Assembly: GCF_000011365.1 (NCBI RefSeq)
Contig: NC_004463.1
Coordinates: 1,846,001 to 1,910,000 of the forward strand
Direction of reading: 5' to 3'
DNA from: Bradyrhizobium diazoefficiens USDA 110
GTDB lineage: Bacteria; Pseudomonadota; Alphaproteobacteria; Rhizobiales; Xanthobacteraceae
Length of the DNA: 64,000 bases
Shown: positions 8,845-17,825 of the stretch, one piece after another
How positions within the stretch are numbered: the stretch's first letter is position 1
Layout of the letters: each line of letters starts with the position of its first letter
Position numbers and translations under genes: made by a program
The notes under the pieces: model-generated
What the model was told of the DNA's origin: nothing
The model's database searches: none
What the model saw: the letters and a program-made list of their open reading frames with translations, nothing else

Positions 8845-9413
8845 GCATGGATTCTCGCTTCCTGTGGAAGCGAGGTCCAATGCTTTCTATGAATCGATCA
8901 GGGCCAAACGATTCATTCTCTCGCTACATCAATTGCACCAGGCGGGTGTCTTCGGACTGTGGCGATGATGTGGAGGCTCCACGGCCCGATTTGAACCCCA
9001 CCGTCTCGCGGCAAAACCGAGACCGCAGTCTGAACTGATCGAGAAGCTCACTGAATCGCGCCGGAGCTCGGTCCAAGCATTGTCGATCCAGCAGCCTCAG
9101 CAAGGTTTGAAAGCTGACTAGGTGACATCGGTGCAGCCGTTGAGCGATCGACGGAGCAATTGCGGACGAACGGGAAATCGAAGTCCGGACACGGGTGAAT
9201 TATGGAATGACACCCGGGCACTTCTTTGCCGGTGCTGCTGCAGAGAATCAAGCGCGCGATGTGGTCGGACATCGCCGACCTGCGTCTGGCAGCCCGACCA
9301 ACCTTATGGGGTGTTGAAGAAGCGCGCGGCCTCTTAAAGGCCGCATTCTCTGTGGTAGGGCAGTATCTGAAAGCGCGTATGGCCGCGCAACCTGAGGCGA
9401 GAGGAGGATTCCG
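8845..9413. other. Gap without a recognised gene
   Basis: No convincing coding sequence. Open frames on either strand have no recognisable motif and overlap each other. A tRNA-like GGTTCAAATC (minus strand, near 8990) lacks a foldable tRNA around it. Confidence 0.5.
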
Positions 9414-9635
9414 ATGTTCGAGGCTAAAGACTATCGCGTGTGCTGCCATCACTTTGTCACCCCGACCGACCGCGCCGTCTACCCGGCGCAAGAGCCCTTA
9501 CTAACCTACTCTGAGGCCCTCCGGCAGGTGCAGACCGAGCAGGCCAAGGGCTACATGGTGGCCTGGGTCATCGATCGCACCGGAGCAGGCGCCACCAATG
9601 AGATTGGTGGTTCGAACGCATCGGTTCGACGTTGA
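9414..9635 (+). CDS. Small hypothetical protein (73 aa)
   Basis: Starts MFEAKDYRVCCHHFVTPTDR and is preceded by a strong ribosome-binding site (GAGAGGAGG, 6 bp before the ATG). The first 55 residues look protein-like, with a mixed helical stretch (YSEALRQVQTEQAKGYMVAW). The final residues are low in character, so the 3' end may have been altered by rearrangement. No domain recognised. Confidence 0.45.
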   Translation: MFEAKDYRVCCHHFVTPTDRAVYPAQEPLLTYSEALRQVQTEQAKGYMVAWVIDRTGAGATNEIGGSNASVRR

Positions 9636-10159
9636 TCGTAAGCGCAGCTCTGGCCCTTGGATTGGCGCTTGACGTCTGTTTTGATTACGGTGTGAGCCGG
9701 CACGGCTTCCACTTTTCCGACAACGTTGACGCTGGCCTCAAGCGCCTGCCTGTCGTCGAACCACTTTTTAGAGCTTGATCACATGATCGCAGCCGCGCCG
9801 AAGATCGAAGAGGCTGCAATGCCGTTTCCACGCCGAGTCACAAGCAGAAGAAACTCAACCAGGACTCGCGCTGGTCAGCGTCATCAGAAACTGTGCACGC
9901 TCGACAGGACGATCGAGCCAGTGCGTCGAGGTCTATTCCTGCATAGGAGGACGCGGCGAGGCGGCGGGAAAGTTGGAAGGTTGGGATCCAGCAAGGTCCC
10001 GATTCGCGCGCTGTACCTCGGCGGTCCCAAACACGAGGACGCAGAGAGGTCTGTTTTGGGCGCGGGATTTTGGCTGGGACACGAGCCCGTCAGAGCGTTG
10101 CCGCCGCCGCTCTGAAATGGTCGGGAAACCTTCCGATCGTGCGAGACTCTTATCTAACC
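9636..10159. other. Gap without a recognised gene
   Basis: Only overlapping, motif-free open frames are seen on both strands. Nothing in it could be assigned. Confidence 0.45.
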
Positions 10160-10504
10160 TCACTTGTGATCCGCTCCCCTCGAGACTTTTGGAAGATATC
10201 CCAACTGCCGTTCCAGAGCAGCTAAGGTTCGACGGGCCGAATCCAATCTCGCAGTCGCCTCGACCAGGTCGGCCCATGTTTTATCCGACCGTGCAACCGC
10301 CGTGGAGCCGGTCTCAAACAGGTTGTTGTTGAGATGCGGGGCCGCTTCGCCTCGCAGGGCACGCTCCAAATCGAGCAGGGTGCTCGTCAGCGCTCGATGC
10401 GCGCACGCGTCCTCTCGTTCCAGGTTTTCCGCCACGTCGAGCGCCGCACGATAGTGTCGTATCGCTGCAACGACTCTGCTCTCGAGGTCGGGCTCATCGC
10501 TCAT
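10160..10504 (-). CDS. Hypothetical coiled-coil protein (114 aa)
   Basis: Starts MSDEPDLESRVVAAIRHYRA, with GGAGAG about 10 bp before the start. The protein is almost entirely predicted helix, with heptad-like spacing at both ends (LVEATARLDSARRTLAALER). There is no signal peptide or membrane segment. No family recognised. The clean RBS and amino-acid composition favour a real gene. The IS66 left end lies about 60 bp upstream of its start. Confidence 0.5.
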   Translation of the reverse strand: MSDEPDLESRVVAAIRHYRAALDVAENLEREDACAHRALTSTLLDLERALRGEAAPHLNNNLFETGSTAVARSDKTWADLVEATARLDSARRTLAALERQLGYLPKVSRGADHK

Positions 10505-10660
10505 CTGCTTTTCTCTCCACGAATCTTTGAGCAATTTGTGTCGGTCTGAACGAGCAAAAATTGTAAGCGGAGCTTTTCTCCCATTTGATTGACTGGTTTC
10601 GCTTCGGCTTTCGCTCTGCGATCCTTGGCTTGTCAGAGAGCCGAGAGGAGACTGAAGGCG

Positions 10661-11058
10661 ATGGAACAATCGGGGGAGGAAGCCGAAGCTGATGGCTTTG
10701 TGGGGAAGCTTACGCGCCGGACGCGTTCTGGATGCCGGTTATGGTCTGCGGAGATCAAGGGGCGCGCTGTTTTCGAGAGCATGAAGCCCGACGCCCGGGT
10801 ATGTGATGTCGCACGGCGTTATGGTGTGAAGGCCCAGCAGTTGACGACGTGGCGCAGATTGGCGCGTGCTGGCCGGCTCGCATTGGTCACGGACGACGCG
10901 GCGGATTTCGTGTCGATCGAGCTGAGCGATCCAGTGGCGCCAGGCAAGAGCGAGGGCCCGTCGAGATTACGATTGGCAAGGTTTCGGTCCGCCTGGATGC
11001 GGACGTGTCGGCGGTGCGGATCGCGGAGATCGTGACTGCGATCGAGCGCGGCGCATGA
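10661..11058 (+). pseudogene. tnpA: IS66 TnpA accessory protein, frameshifted
   Basis: IS66 Orf1 is a helix-turn-helix accessory protein. It starts at the ATG at 10661, with RRTRSGCRLWSAEIKGRAVF and VCDVARRYGVKAQQLTTWRR visible. At about 10960 the expected C-terminus (VEITIGKVSVRLDADVSAVR) moves to another frame and ends at 11058, so one base is missing near GAGGGCCCGTCG. The restored stop overlaps tnpB by ATGA. Confidence 0.8.
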
Positions 11059-11411
11059 TCATTCCGGCGCAGGGACTGCGGATTGTGCTTGCTGTGCGTC
11101 CTGTTGACTTCCGGTGCGGGCACGACGCGCTGGCCGGTCTTGTGCAAAACACGCTTGGGCTCGATCCGCATTCGGGCCTGATCGTGGTTTTTCGTTCGAA
11201 GTGCGCCGACCGGCTGAAGATTTTGCTATGGGACGGCACGGGCCTCGTTTTGGTCTACAAGCGCCTTGGCCGCGATGGTCGTTTCGAGTGGCCGCAGATC
11301 AGCGACGGCGTCATGCATCTGACGCGCGTGCAGTTCGAAGCGCTGTTTGAAGGGCTGAACTGGAAGCGAGTGGGCGAACGGATTGTCGCGACGCCAGCTG
11401 CGGCGAACTGA
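11055..11411 (+). CDS. tnpB: IS66 TnpB accessory protein
   Basis: 118-residue IS66 Orf2. It carries the family hallmarks VDFRCGHDALAGLVQ, LKILLWDGTGLVLVYKRL and the terminal GLNWKRV. It is intact and its start overlaps the tnpA stop. TnpB is needed for IS66 transposition, but its biochemical role is not settled. Confidence 0.9.
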   Translation: MIIPAQGLRIVLAVRPVDFRCGHDALAGLVQNTLGLDPHSGLIVVFRSKCADRLKILLWDGTGLVLVYKRLGRDGRFEWPQISDGVMHLTRVQFEALFEGLNWKRVGERIVATPAAAN

Positions 11412-11464
11412 CTCAGACCCGACAACCTGTTTCGCGCGGGGCTTTGGGATGATAGCTTGCGGAT

Positions 11465-13012
11465 GTGCCGCCGTCCCCCATTGATCCCGCCCGTCTTGCA
11501 GCGCTGCCCGCCGATTTGCGCGCGCTCTTCCGCGCGCAGGAAGCGATGATTGAAGCCGAACGTCGTCGCGCAGACGATGAATGCTCGGCGCGCCTTCATG
11601 TCGAGAGTGAACTGGCTGCGTCCAAAGAGAGCGTCGAACGCCTCGAACTGCTCGTGAAGGAGTACGAGCGCGCACGTTTCGGTAAACGCTCGGAGAAGTT
11701 CAATCCCGATCAGATGCAACTGGTTCTCGAGGACATCGAGATTGCCATCGCCGAAGTCCAGGAACGCCAGGACGATTGTGCGCGCCGCGCCGGCACGGCG
11801 CCGTCCAGCGGCCGGACCAGGCGCGCTGCCCGTGCCTTTCCCGCGCACCTGCCGCGCATCGAGCAGGTGATCGAACCCGAGAACCTCGAGTGTCCCTGCG
11901 GCTGCGGCCGGATGGCCCAGATCGGCGAGGATCGCTCCCGCCGTCTCGATGTCATGGCCGCCCAGTATCGTGTGATCGAGACGGTGCGACCGCGCTACGC
12001 CTGTGCAAAGGGCTGCACCGGTGTTGCTCAGGCGCCGGCGCCCGCCCATCTCGTGGAGGGTGGCATCCCCACCGAGGCGCTGCTGGCGCAGGTGGCGGTC
12101 GCCAAGTTCAGCGAGCACATGCCACTCTATCGTCAGTCGCAGGTTCTGGCTCGGCATGGCATCTTCATCGATCGCGCCGTTCTGGCAGACTGGATGGGAA
12201 CGGTCGCCTTCCACCTCGCGCCGCTGGTCGAGCGCATGAGCGTCGTGATGAAGCAATCGGGCCGCTTGTTCATAGACGAGACCAGGGCGCCTGTGCTCGA
12301 TCCGGGCCGGGGCCGAACGAAGACCGGCTATCTGTGGGCTGTCCTGCGCGACGATCGCGGCCACGGCGGCGCTGATCCACCAATCGTGGTCTACCACTAC
12401 GCGCCAGGACGCGGTGGTGACCATGCTGAGCGCATCCTCGAGGGCTTCGACGGCATCCTTCAGGTCGACGGATACCAGGGCTATCATCGGCTCGCACGGC
12501 CCAAGCGCAAAGGCGGCGTGCCGCTGCGGCTGGCCGCATGTTGGTCCCACTCAAGGCGCAAGATCATCGCAGCGACTCCGAAAGCCGGCTCACCCATCGC
12601 CGAAGCCGTTCTCGCGCGCATCGCCGCACTCTATGCGATCGAGAAGGAGATCCGTGGCGCCGACGCCCCGGCTCGGCAAACGACCCGTAACGAGCGATCA
12701 CGGCCGCTCGTCGCTGAACTCGAGAGGTTTCTGCGCGAGCAAGCCGCTCGCCTGTCGCCGGGCAGCGAGATGGGCAAGGCGATCGCCTATCTCCTGAACC
12801 ATTGGGATGGCCTCACCTTGTTTCTCGACGATGGTTGCGTTGAGATGGACACCAATCCCGTCGAAAATCAAATCAGGCCGCTGACTCTGACGCGTAAAAA
12901 TAGTTCATTTGCTGGTCACGACGAAGGTGGTCGTTCATGGGCGCGCATAGCTTCGCTCATCGCCACCTGCAAAATCAACAGCGTGGAGCCCTACGTCTGG
13001 ATCAAAAATTAG
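11465..13012 (+). CDS. tnpC: IS66 TnpC transposase, C-terminally shortened
   Basis: DDE transposase of IS66 (515 residues). Order: N-terminal coiled coil (residues ~20-75), a zinc-binding motif (CPCGCGRM, with a second Cys pair in ACAKGC), then the DDE core with GRLFIDETRAPV, ILQVDGYQGY and TNPVENQIRP, and the KNSSFAGHDEGG motif. Family members continue past CKxNxVEP for about 30-40 residues ending near LLPW. Here it stops at EPYVWIKN, so the C-terminal tail is lost. Activity is doubtful because tnpA is also frameshifted. Confidence 0.85.
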   Translation: MPPSPIDPARLAALPADLRALFRAQEAMIEAERRRADDECSARLHVESELAASKESVERLELLVKEYERARFGKRSEKFNPDQMQLVLEDIEIAIAEVQERQDDCARRAGTAPSSGRTRRAARAFPAHLPRIEQVIEPENLECPCGCGRMAQIGEDRSRRLDVMAAQYRVIETVRPRYACAKGCTGVAQAPAPAHLVEGGIPTEALLAQVAVAKFSEHMPLYRQSQVLARHGIFIDRAVLADWMGTVAFHLAPLVERMSVVMKQSGRLFIDETRAPVLDPGRGRTKTGYLWAVLRDDRGHGGADPPIVVYHYAPGRGGDHAERILEGFDGILQVDGYQGYHRLARPKRKGGVPLRLAACWSHSRRKIIAATPKAGSPIAEAVLARIAALYAIEKEIRGADAPARQTTRNERSRPLVAELERFLREQAARLSPGSEMGKAIAYLLNHWDGLTLFLDDGCVEMDTNPVENQIRPLTLTRKNSSFAGHDEGGRSWARIASLIATCKINSVEPYVWIKN

Positions 13013-13225
13013 GCGGCTTACAGGTGGCGGGCGAGATGATGCGCCGGCTCGTACGACGAGCCGAGCATCGAGCCCGGTATGCCGTCGTTGCTGGATGCGC
13101 TCCGTCTCGGCTTTCCGTTCCCAGACAATACTGCCCTTCCACGTACGCCCTTTCTTTCTCTGCCTGGGAACCAGCCGGTCGTTTGTATGCCGCCCACGTC
13201 TTTCTCATCGCCGCGTTCGCGATAA

Positions 13226-14232
13226 TCAGCGACGCCGACCAGCGTCTCTCCGATAGAACCTGTTTTCGCCGACGCAGGCGCGCATGTCGGTGCGCCGGAA
13301 CCAGATGGCGCGTCCGCATCGCAGCGGTGGATTGCCCGCAATAAAGATGACCTGCTCGTCGGTTCGCATGCGCAAGACATCATGCGGCAGCATCAGCGGC
13401 CGGCGCGCGAGCTGCTTGGACCGCGTCCGGGAGGAACCCGACGTCTGCGAGGACAGGCTCAGCTGATCGACCTCGACCGTCGTGTCGCCGCAGCGCTTGG
13501 AGATGTAGTCCGCCGTCTCGGGGTCGTTGATCGCCGAGAAGGAGATCCAGGATGCGCTTTCGAACCACTTGCTGGTGGCATCGCGGCCGCCATAGGCCTC
13601 GCGCATCTGGCCGATTGACTGGTAGAGCATCAAGAGGGTGATGCCGTATTTGCGCCCCGCATCACGCGCGGTTTCGAGAATGCGTAAGTAGCCGAGACGC
13701 GCGACCTCATCGGGTAGGAACAGGGTCCGGCCGGTCACTTCGCCATTGCGATTGTAGATGGCGTTGAGCAGCGAGCCGATGATGACGCGGGCGAGGCCGG
13801 CATGGTTCTCCAGGGTCTTCAGGTCGAGATTGATGAAGACGTCCGTCCGGCCCTCCGCGAGCTCGGCCGTCGTGAAGCTCGATCCGGACACCAGGGCGGC
13901 ATAGTTGCCATAGGAGAGCCAGTGGGTTTCCTTCACCGCATTGGCGTAGACGCCGCTGAAGGTCTCTGGCGTCATGGCGATGAAGGGCGCGACATTCTCC
14001 TTCACGAATCCGGACTCGGAGTTGTCGTAAATCGTCTGAAGCCGCTGGCGCAACTTCGGCTCCGGCTCCGACAGGTTGGCGCGGACCTGGCGGAGGTGCT
14101 GATCCTTCTTTTCCGTATGACCGGACAAACAGACATCGGCGATCAACGCCGTCAGCAGTTGCAGCGCCGAGGCCCGAAAGAAGTCATCCCGCGCCGAGCC
14201 CTGGCGCGGATTGTCGGTCATGATGAACATCC
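13226..14232 (-). pseudogene. traG: TraG/VirD4 coupling protein, C-terminal fragment
   Basis: The minus-strand frame matches the C-terminal half of Ti-type TraG, the conjugation coupling ATPase. Visible motifs are DNPRQGSARDDFF, FINLDLKTLENHAGLAR, LFLPDEVARLG (Walker B region, unusual Pro), DAGRKYGITLLMLYQS and the terminal RCGRAIWFRRTDM. Homology starts at about 14221, with no N-terminal Walker A domain or membrane anchor. Upstream the frame runs into IS630 DNA. This is a remnant of a conjugative or integrative element. Confidence 0.8.
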
Positions 14233-14254
14233 CTCGTTTTGAAAAGGAAACCTC

Positions 14255-14455
14255 ATGTCTGAAAGTCGAAAGCCCACGCACGATGCCTTCGCTGTGGCCG
14301 GTGACGGCCGAAATTCTACATGGACGCGGATCGGCGCCGCTTGGCCGAACGATGACGGCAAGGGTTTCAATATCGTGATCGCGCCCGGCTTGGCCGTTTT
14401 GGGTAAAATCGTGCTGCGCGAACCGAAGCCCCAGGCCGACCAGGAGCCTGACTAG
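14255..14455 (+). CDS. Small conserved-type hypothetical protein (66 aa)
   Basis: Starts MSESRKPTHDAFAVAGDGRN, then WTRIGAAWPNDDGKGFNIVI. The layout (Thr-x-x-Ala-Phe-x-Val, then W-x-x-x-G-A-A-W-P, then G-x-x-I-V) resembles short single-domain proteins encoded near traG in rhizobial conjugative regions. Function unknown. It is divergent from the traG fragment. Its TAG stop lies on the CTAG site into which IS630 copy A inserted, and the stop is preserved either way. Confidence 0.6.
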   Translation: MSESRKPTHDAFAVAGDGRNSTWTRIGAAWPNDDGKGFNIVIAPGLAVLGKIVLREPKPQADQEPD

Positions 14456-15572
14456 TACCCACTTTTCTTGGAACGTGAGTCGTGATTCAAGGTCGGGATG
14501 ATACCCGAAGCAAGAGAAGTCCACCTTTCGAGGAAAGATCGCAAGGTGCTTGAGGCGTGCTGTCGCTCACCGGTGACGTTGCAGCGCGATTTGAAGCGGG
14601 CGCGGATAGTTCTGTTGGCGGCGGATGGGCGCAGCACCCGGTCGATCGCCAAGGAAGTTGGGGTCCAGCCGCGGATTGTCAGCCTTTGGCGGCATCGCTA
14701 TGCCGACCATGGCCTTGAAGGGCTGCAAGACAAGCCGCGGCCTGGCAAGCAGCCGATTTATACGAAGACGACCGACAAGCGGATTCTGAAGCTGCTGGAT
14801 AAGCCGCCACCGCAAGGGTTTGCGCGCTGGACCGGCCCCCTGCTGGCCGAGGCGCTGGGCGATGTCGATGTCCAATATGTCTGGCGGTTCCTGCGCAGCC
14901 ACAAGATTGACCTGGTGGCTCGCAAGTCCTGGTGCGAGAGCAACGACCCGAACTTTACGGCCAAAGCCGCCGATGTTGTCGGCCTCTATGTCGCGCCGCC
15001 GGCGAAGGCCATTGTGCTGTGCGTGGACGAGAAGCCCTCGATCCAGGCTTTGGAGCGAGCGCAGGGTTATCTGAAGTTGCCCAATGGCCGCGCCTTAACC
15101 GGCCAAAGCCACGATTACAAGCGGCATGGCACCACAACATTGTTTGCGGCGCTCGAAGTCGCCACCGGAAAGATCATCGCGACCCATTCAAAACGCCGGC
15201 GCCGCGTCGAGTTTCTCGATTTCATGAACAGCGTCACCGCGACTTTTCCGAACCGCAAGCTTCACGTCATCCTCGACAACCTCAACACCCATAAAAAGAA
15301 CGAGGACTGGCTCAAGGCCCACCCCAACGTGCAATTTCATTTCACGCCGACAAGTGCGTCATGGCTCAATCAGGTCGAAGTATGGTTTTCCATCTTGCAG
15401 GGGCAGTCGCTCAGCGGCACCTCCTTCACGAGCCTCAAGCAGCTTCAGGAACACATCGATGCCTACGTCAACGCATACAACGACAGAGCCGAGCCCTTCG
15501 TCTGGACCAAGAAAAAGGTCCGGCAACGCCGTTTCAAAGGCCGCCGTATCACTCAGCTCTGATTCCGGGTAC
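14455..15572 (+). mobile_element. IS630-family element, copy A
   Basis: 1118 bp with ends GTACCC...GGGTAC, flanked by TA on both sides, the IS630 hallmark. The reconstituted target is CTAG. Two more copies of exactly the same length lie at 37171 and 58906. Confidence 0.95.
14498..15562 (+). CDS. IS630-family transposase (copy A)
   Basis: 354-residue DDE transposase. The N-terminal helix-turn-helix region contains STRSIAKEVGVQPRIVSLWR. The catalytic residues lie in VLCVDEKPSIQ, VILDNLNTHK and SWLNQVEVWF. It is intact and nearly identical to the copies at 37214 and 58949. The start ATG is 43 bp inside the element. Cut-and-paste transposition into TA is the family mechanism. Confidence 0.95.
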   Translation: MIPEAREVHLSRKDRKVLEACCRSPVTLQRDLKRARIVLLAADGRSTRSIAKEVGVQPRIVSLWRHRYADHGLEGLQDKPRPGKQPIYTKTTDKRILKLLDKPPPQGFARWTGPLLAEALGDVDVQYVWRFLRSHKIDLVARKSWCESNDPNFTAKAADVVGLYVAPPAKAIVLCVDEKPSIQALERAQGYLKLPNGRALTGQSHDYKRHGTTTLFAALEVATGKIIATHSKRRRRVEFLDFMNSVTATFPNRKLHVILDNLNTHKKNEDWLKAHPNVQFHFTPTSASWLNQVEVWFSILQGQSLSGTSFTSLKQLQEHIDAYVNAYNDRAEPFVWTKKKVRQRRFKGRRITQL

Positions 15573-15609
15573 TAGATTCGATAACCTGTTTTGTTGAGTA
15601 GCGTGATGG

Positions 15610-17290
15610 TCAAGGTTGCCAAGCCCCGAGCCATGGCTCGATCGCGTCCTCGGCGGGCTTGAACACCGGGATGTGGTAGTTCGAGCGCATTGATGTGACG
15701 CGCTCGCGGGTCCAGCGATTGCCGTTGCCGGTCTTGAGGCCGTTGCGATTGAGGAGGCCGGCAATCAGATCGTCGCTGGCGATCAGCACCAGTTGACGCA
15801 CGGCCTGGACGATATCGGCAGAGGTGCTGTTGCGCTGTCCGCGCCGGCGCTTCGGCAAGCGCAACTCGCTGTGGGCGCCCCCCACCCAATGGACGATGAG
15901 AACGATCTCCGAGGCCGCGTCGTCGATATCGGCCACGACCTCATGGATGAGGGTGCGCACAATGCGCTTCTTGAGGCGAGCATCCGTCGTCGGCGCATCC
16001 CAGACCGTTTTGAGGTTCGAGGCCAGAACGCCGAGCGAGACTGGATCGGCAAGGGGTGCGGGCGTGGCCGCATCATGCATGGCGATCTTGGCCTCAACCT
16101 CCGCCGCGTGAGCGAGCGCCCTGTTCCAGCGCGCTTCCAGCTCACTGGCCACCAGCCGGTTCGCGGGATCAGCGGCATCGTATTGCCGGAAAGCCCTGTC
16201 GGCGGCATAGCGCGCCGCTTCGAGGTCGCGACTGAGAGCATCGCGTACCTGATCGCGCCGTTCCCTGGCTCCCTTGGCGGCAGCGGTTGCGGCGGCGACA
16301 GCGCCCGGACCGACGACTCCAAGCAGCGATTCTTCGATGGCGTCATCGACGCGCAGTCCGCCGAAGGCGATGCAGTGGGCCCAGCCATTATCCATCCAGG
16401 CACGGTTGCAGCTGTAGCGCGGGATATGGTTCTCCATGCCGGAGTACCGGAGTGTGAGCTTGCGACCGCAGCGCTTGCAGCGGATCAGACCGGCCAGCAA
16501 CGCGTCACCATGGTTGGGCGCGCCGTGATGCCGACTGGTGGGAACATTGCTGCTGACCATGGTGCGAATCGCCTCGAACTTCTCCCAGCTCACATACCCT
16601 TCGTGAGTGTTGGGCTTCAGCGTCAGCCATTCGTTCCGCGCCTTGCGGCGGATCTTCAGGCTCACGCCAGCGGTGCTGTATCCCGCCGCCACAGCTGTCT
16701 TACCATAGGCATAGGCGCCGCCGTAGACCGGGTTCTCAATGATCCGGTGGATGGCAGAGTAGTTTGGTCGCCGCCAGGCCGTGTCGCCGTTGGTCTGCTT
16801 CACCGGCAGATCGAGATTGTACTCATGGAGCCAGCAGAGCGCCTGTCGCGCGCTGCCCAGTTCCTCGACCTTGTCGAACACCAGCTTGATCGCCTCCTGG
16901 ACACGCCGATCCGGGTCTTTCTCATAACGGTCGCCGGCCTTCACGAAGCCGACGGGCGCTGTCACAACCAACTCGCCCCGGCGCGCCTTCTCGTAGCGGG
17001 CCGAGAGCGAGCGCTGGCGCAACAGATCCAGCTCGTACTCGTTGAGGCTGCCCTTGAGCCCGAGCAGCAGGCGGTCGTTGCCGTGCCTTGGCGCATAGAT
17101 GGTCTCTTGATCGACCAGAACGGTATCGACCACGCGGCACATCTCGATGAGTTGCTGCCAATCCCGGCTGTTGCGGGCGAAGCGCGAGACCTCGCGGGCG
17201 CAAACCGCACCAACCCTGCCGAGGCAAACCTCCGCCACCATTCGCTCGAATCCGGCGCGTTGTATGCCGCCGGCGGCTGAACGACCATCT
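15610..17290 (-). pseudogene. Large serine recombinase lacking its catalytic N-terminus
   Basis: Minus-strand frame of a resolvase/invertase-type site-specific recombinase. Present: end of the catalytic domain ([40 protein letters not shown]), recombinase domain, zinc ribbon ([16 protein letters not shown] with a distal Cys in RYSCNRA), and a C-terminal coiled region. Absent: the N-terminal 50-60 residues with the nucleophile serine. The frame upstream of codon ~60 is antisense to an IS6 remnant, so the apparent 618-residue open frame is an artefact of the junction. Probably the wrecked integrase of a mobile element. Confidence 0.8.
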
Positions 17291-17299
17291 GACGACGGA

Positions 17300-17530
17300 C
17301 AATCACGGACAAGCTCCGTTCGTACGGCGCTGCGAGGGCGAAGATGGGCTTTCACGTCGAACATCGCCAGCACAAAGCTCTCAACAATTGGGCCGAGAAT
17401 TCTCATCAGCCGACGCGGCGGCGCGAGCGGATCATGGAGCGTTTCAAATCGTCCCGTCAGGCTCAACGGTTTCTGTCAGTTCACGATCAGGTCGCGAACC
17501 TTTTCCACATCCCCTATTCTGGAGCCGTCA
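17300..17530 (+). pseudogene. IS6-family transposase C-terminal remnant
   Basis: Reads [20 protein letters not shown], then [15 protein letters not shown] and [15 protein letters not shown], the C-terminal third of an IS6-type transposase. It is nearly identical to the piece at 8370-8535. It butts against the decapitated recombinase gene, so IS6 activity probably caused that truncation. Confidence 0.75.
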
Positions 17531-17755
17531 CTGCCGACTTCCGTCGTGCTTCGCGCGGGCGAGCCTTTGCGACTTGGCGCGAGATCTCCGCGACAAGCGC
17601 TATCGCCGAATCTCGAACCTTTGAGAAGCGCCTCCTTCGGCTCGCGGTCGATTAAGTTGACGATGCCCCGCTGCCTCCAGCAGCACGCCAGGCGCGATGG
17701 AATTGCACCCCACGGTGATCCGGGTTTTCCTGTGAATCGGGGAGAAGCGCCCTAC

Positions 17756-17785
17756 GTCAGCTACTCGTCAGCCAGCCAGTCTATG
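17756..17785 (+). promoter_or_regulatory. Candidate tts box (TtsI-binding site)
   Basis: GTCAGCTACTCGTCAGCC matches about 13 of 18 positions of the rhizobial tts-box core GTCAGCTTNTCGAAAGCT. It lies 70 bp upstream of the effector ATG at 17826, a usual distance. Degenerate, so tentative. Confidence 0.4.
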
Positions 17786-17825
17786 CAGACTGGCTGCGCA
17801 CTCTCGACTTTATCGGAGGTGGAAT

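Larger units (their letters stand above)
10563..13021 (+). mobile_element. IS66-family insertion sequence (damaged)
   Basis: Contains tnpA, tnpB and tnpC in order. The left end GTAAGCGGAGCTT is typical of IS66. A short inverse (GGCTTAC) ends at 13021, but TnpC stops early, so the 3' part is shortened. The 8-mer CAAAAATT precedes the left end (10555-10562) and recurs at 13003-13010, overlapping the last codons of tnpC. It is 8 bp, the size IS66 elements duplicate, but sits before, not after, the GGCTTAC motif. Confidence 0.85.

Noticed and set aside
8955..9040. tRNA-like sequence on the minus strand
   Set aside because: A T-loop-like GGTTCAAATC is present but no acceptor stem, D arm or anticodon arm can be paired around it.
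13226..14524. 432-codon traG frame starting inside IS630
   Set aside because: The first ~100 codons are antisense to IS630 and to the small gene at 14255; TraG homology starts near 14221.
15793..17280. 495-codon plus-strand frame antisense to the serine recombinase
   Set aside because: High-GC antisense shadow; the minus strand carries clear recombinase motifs.
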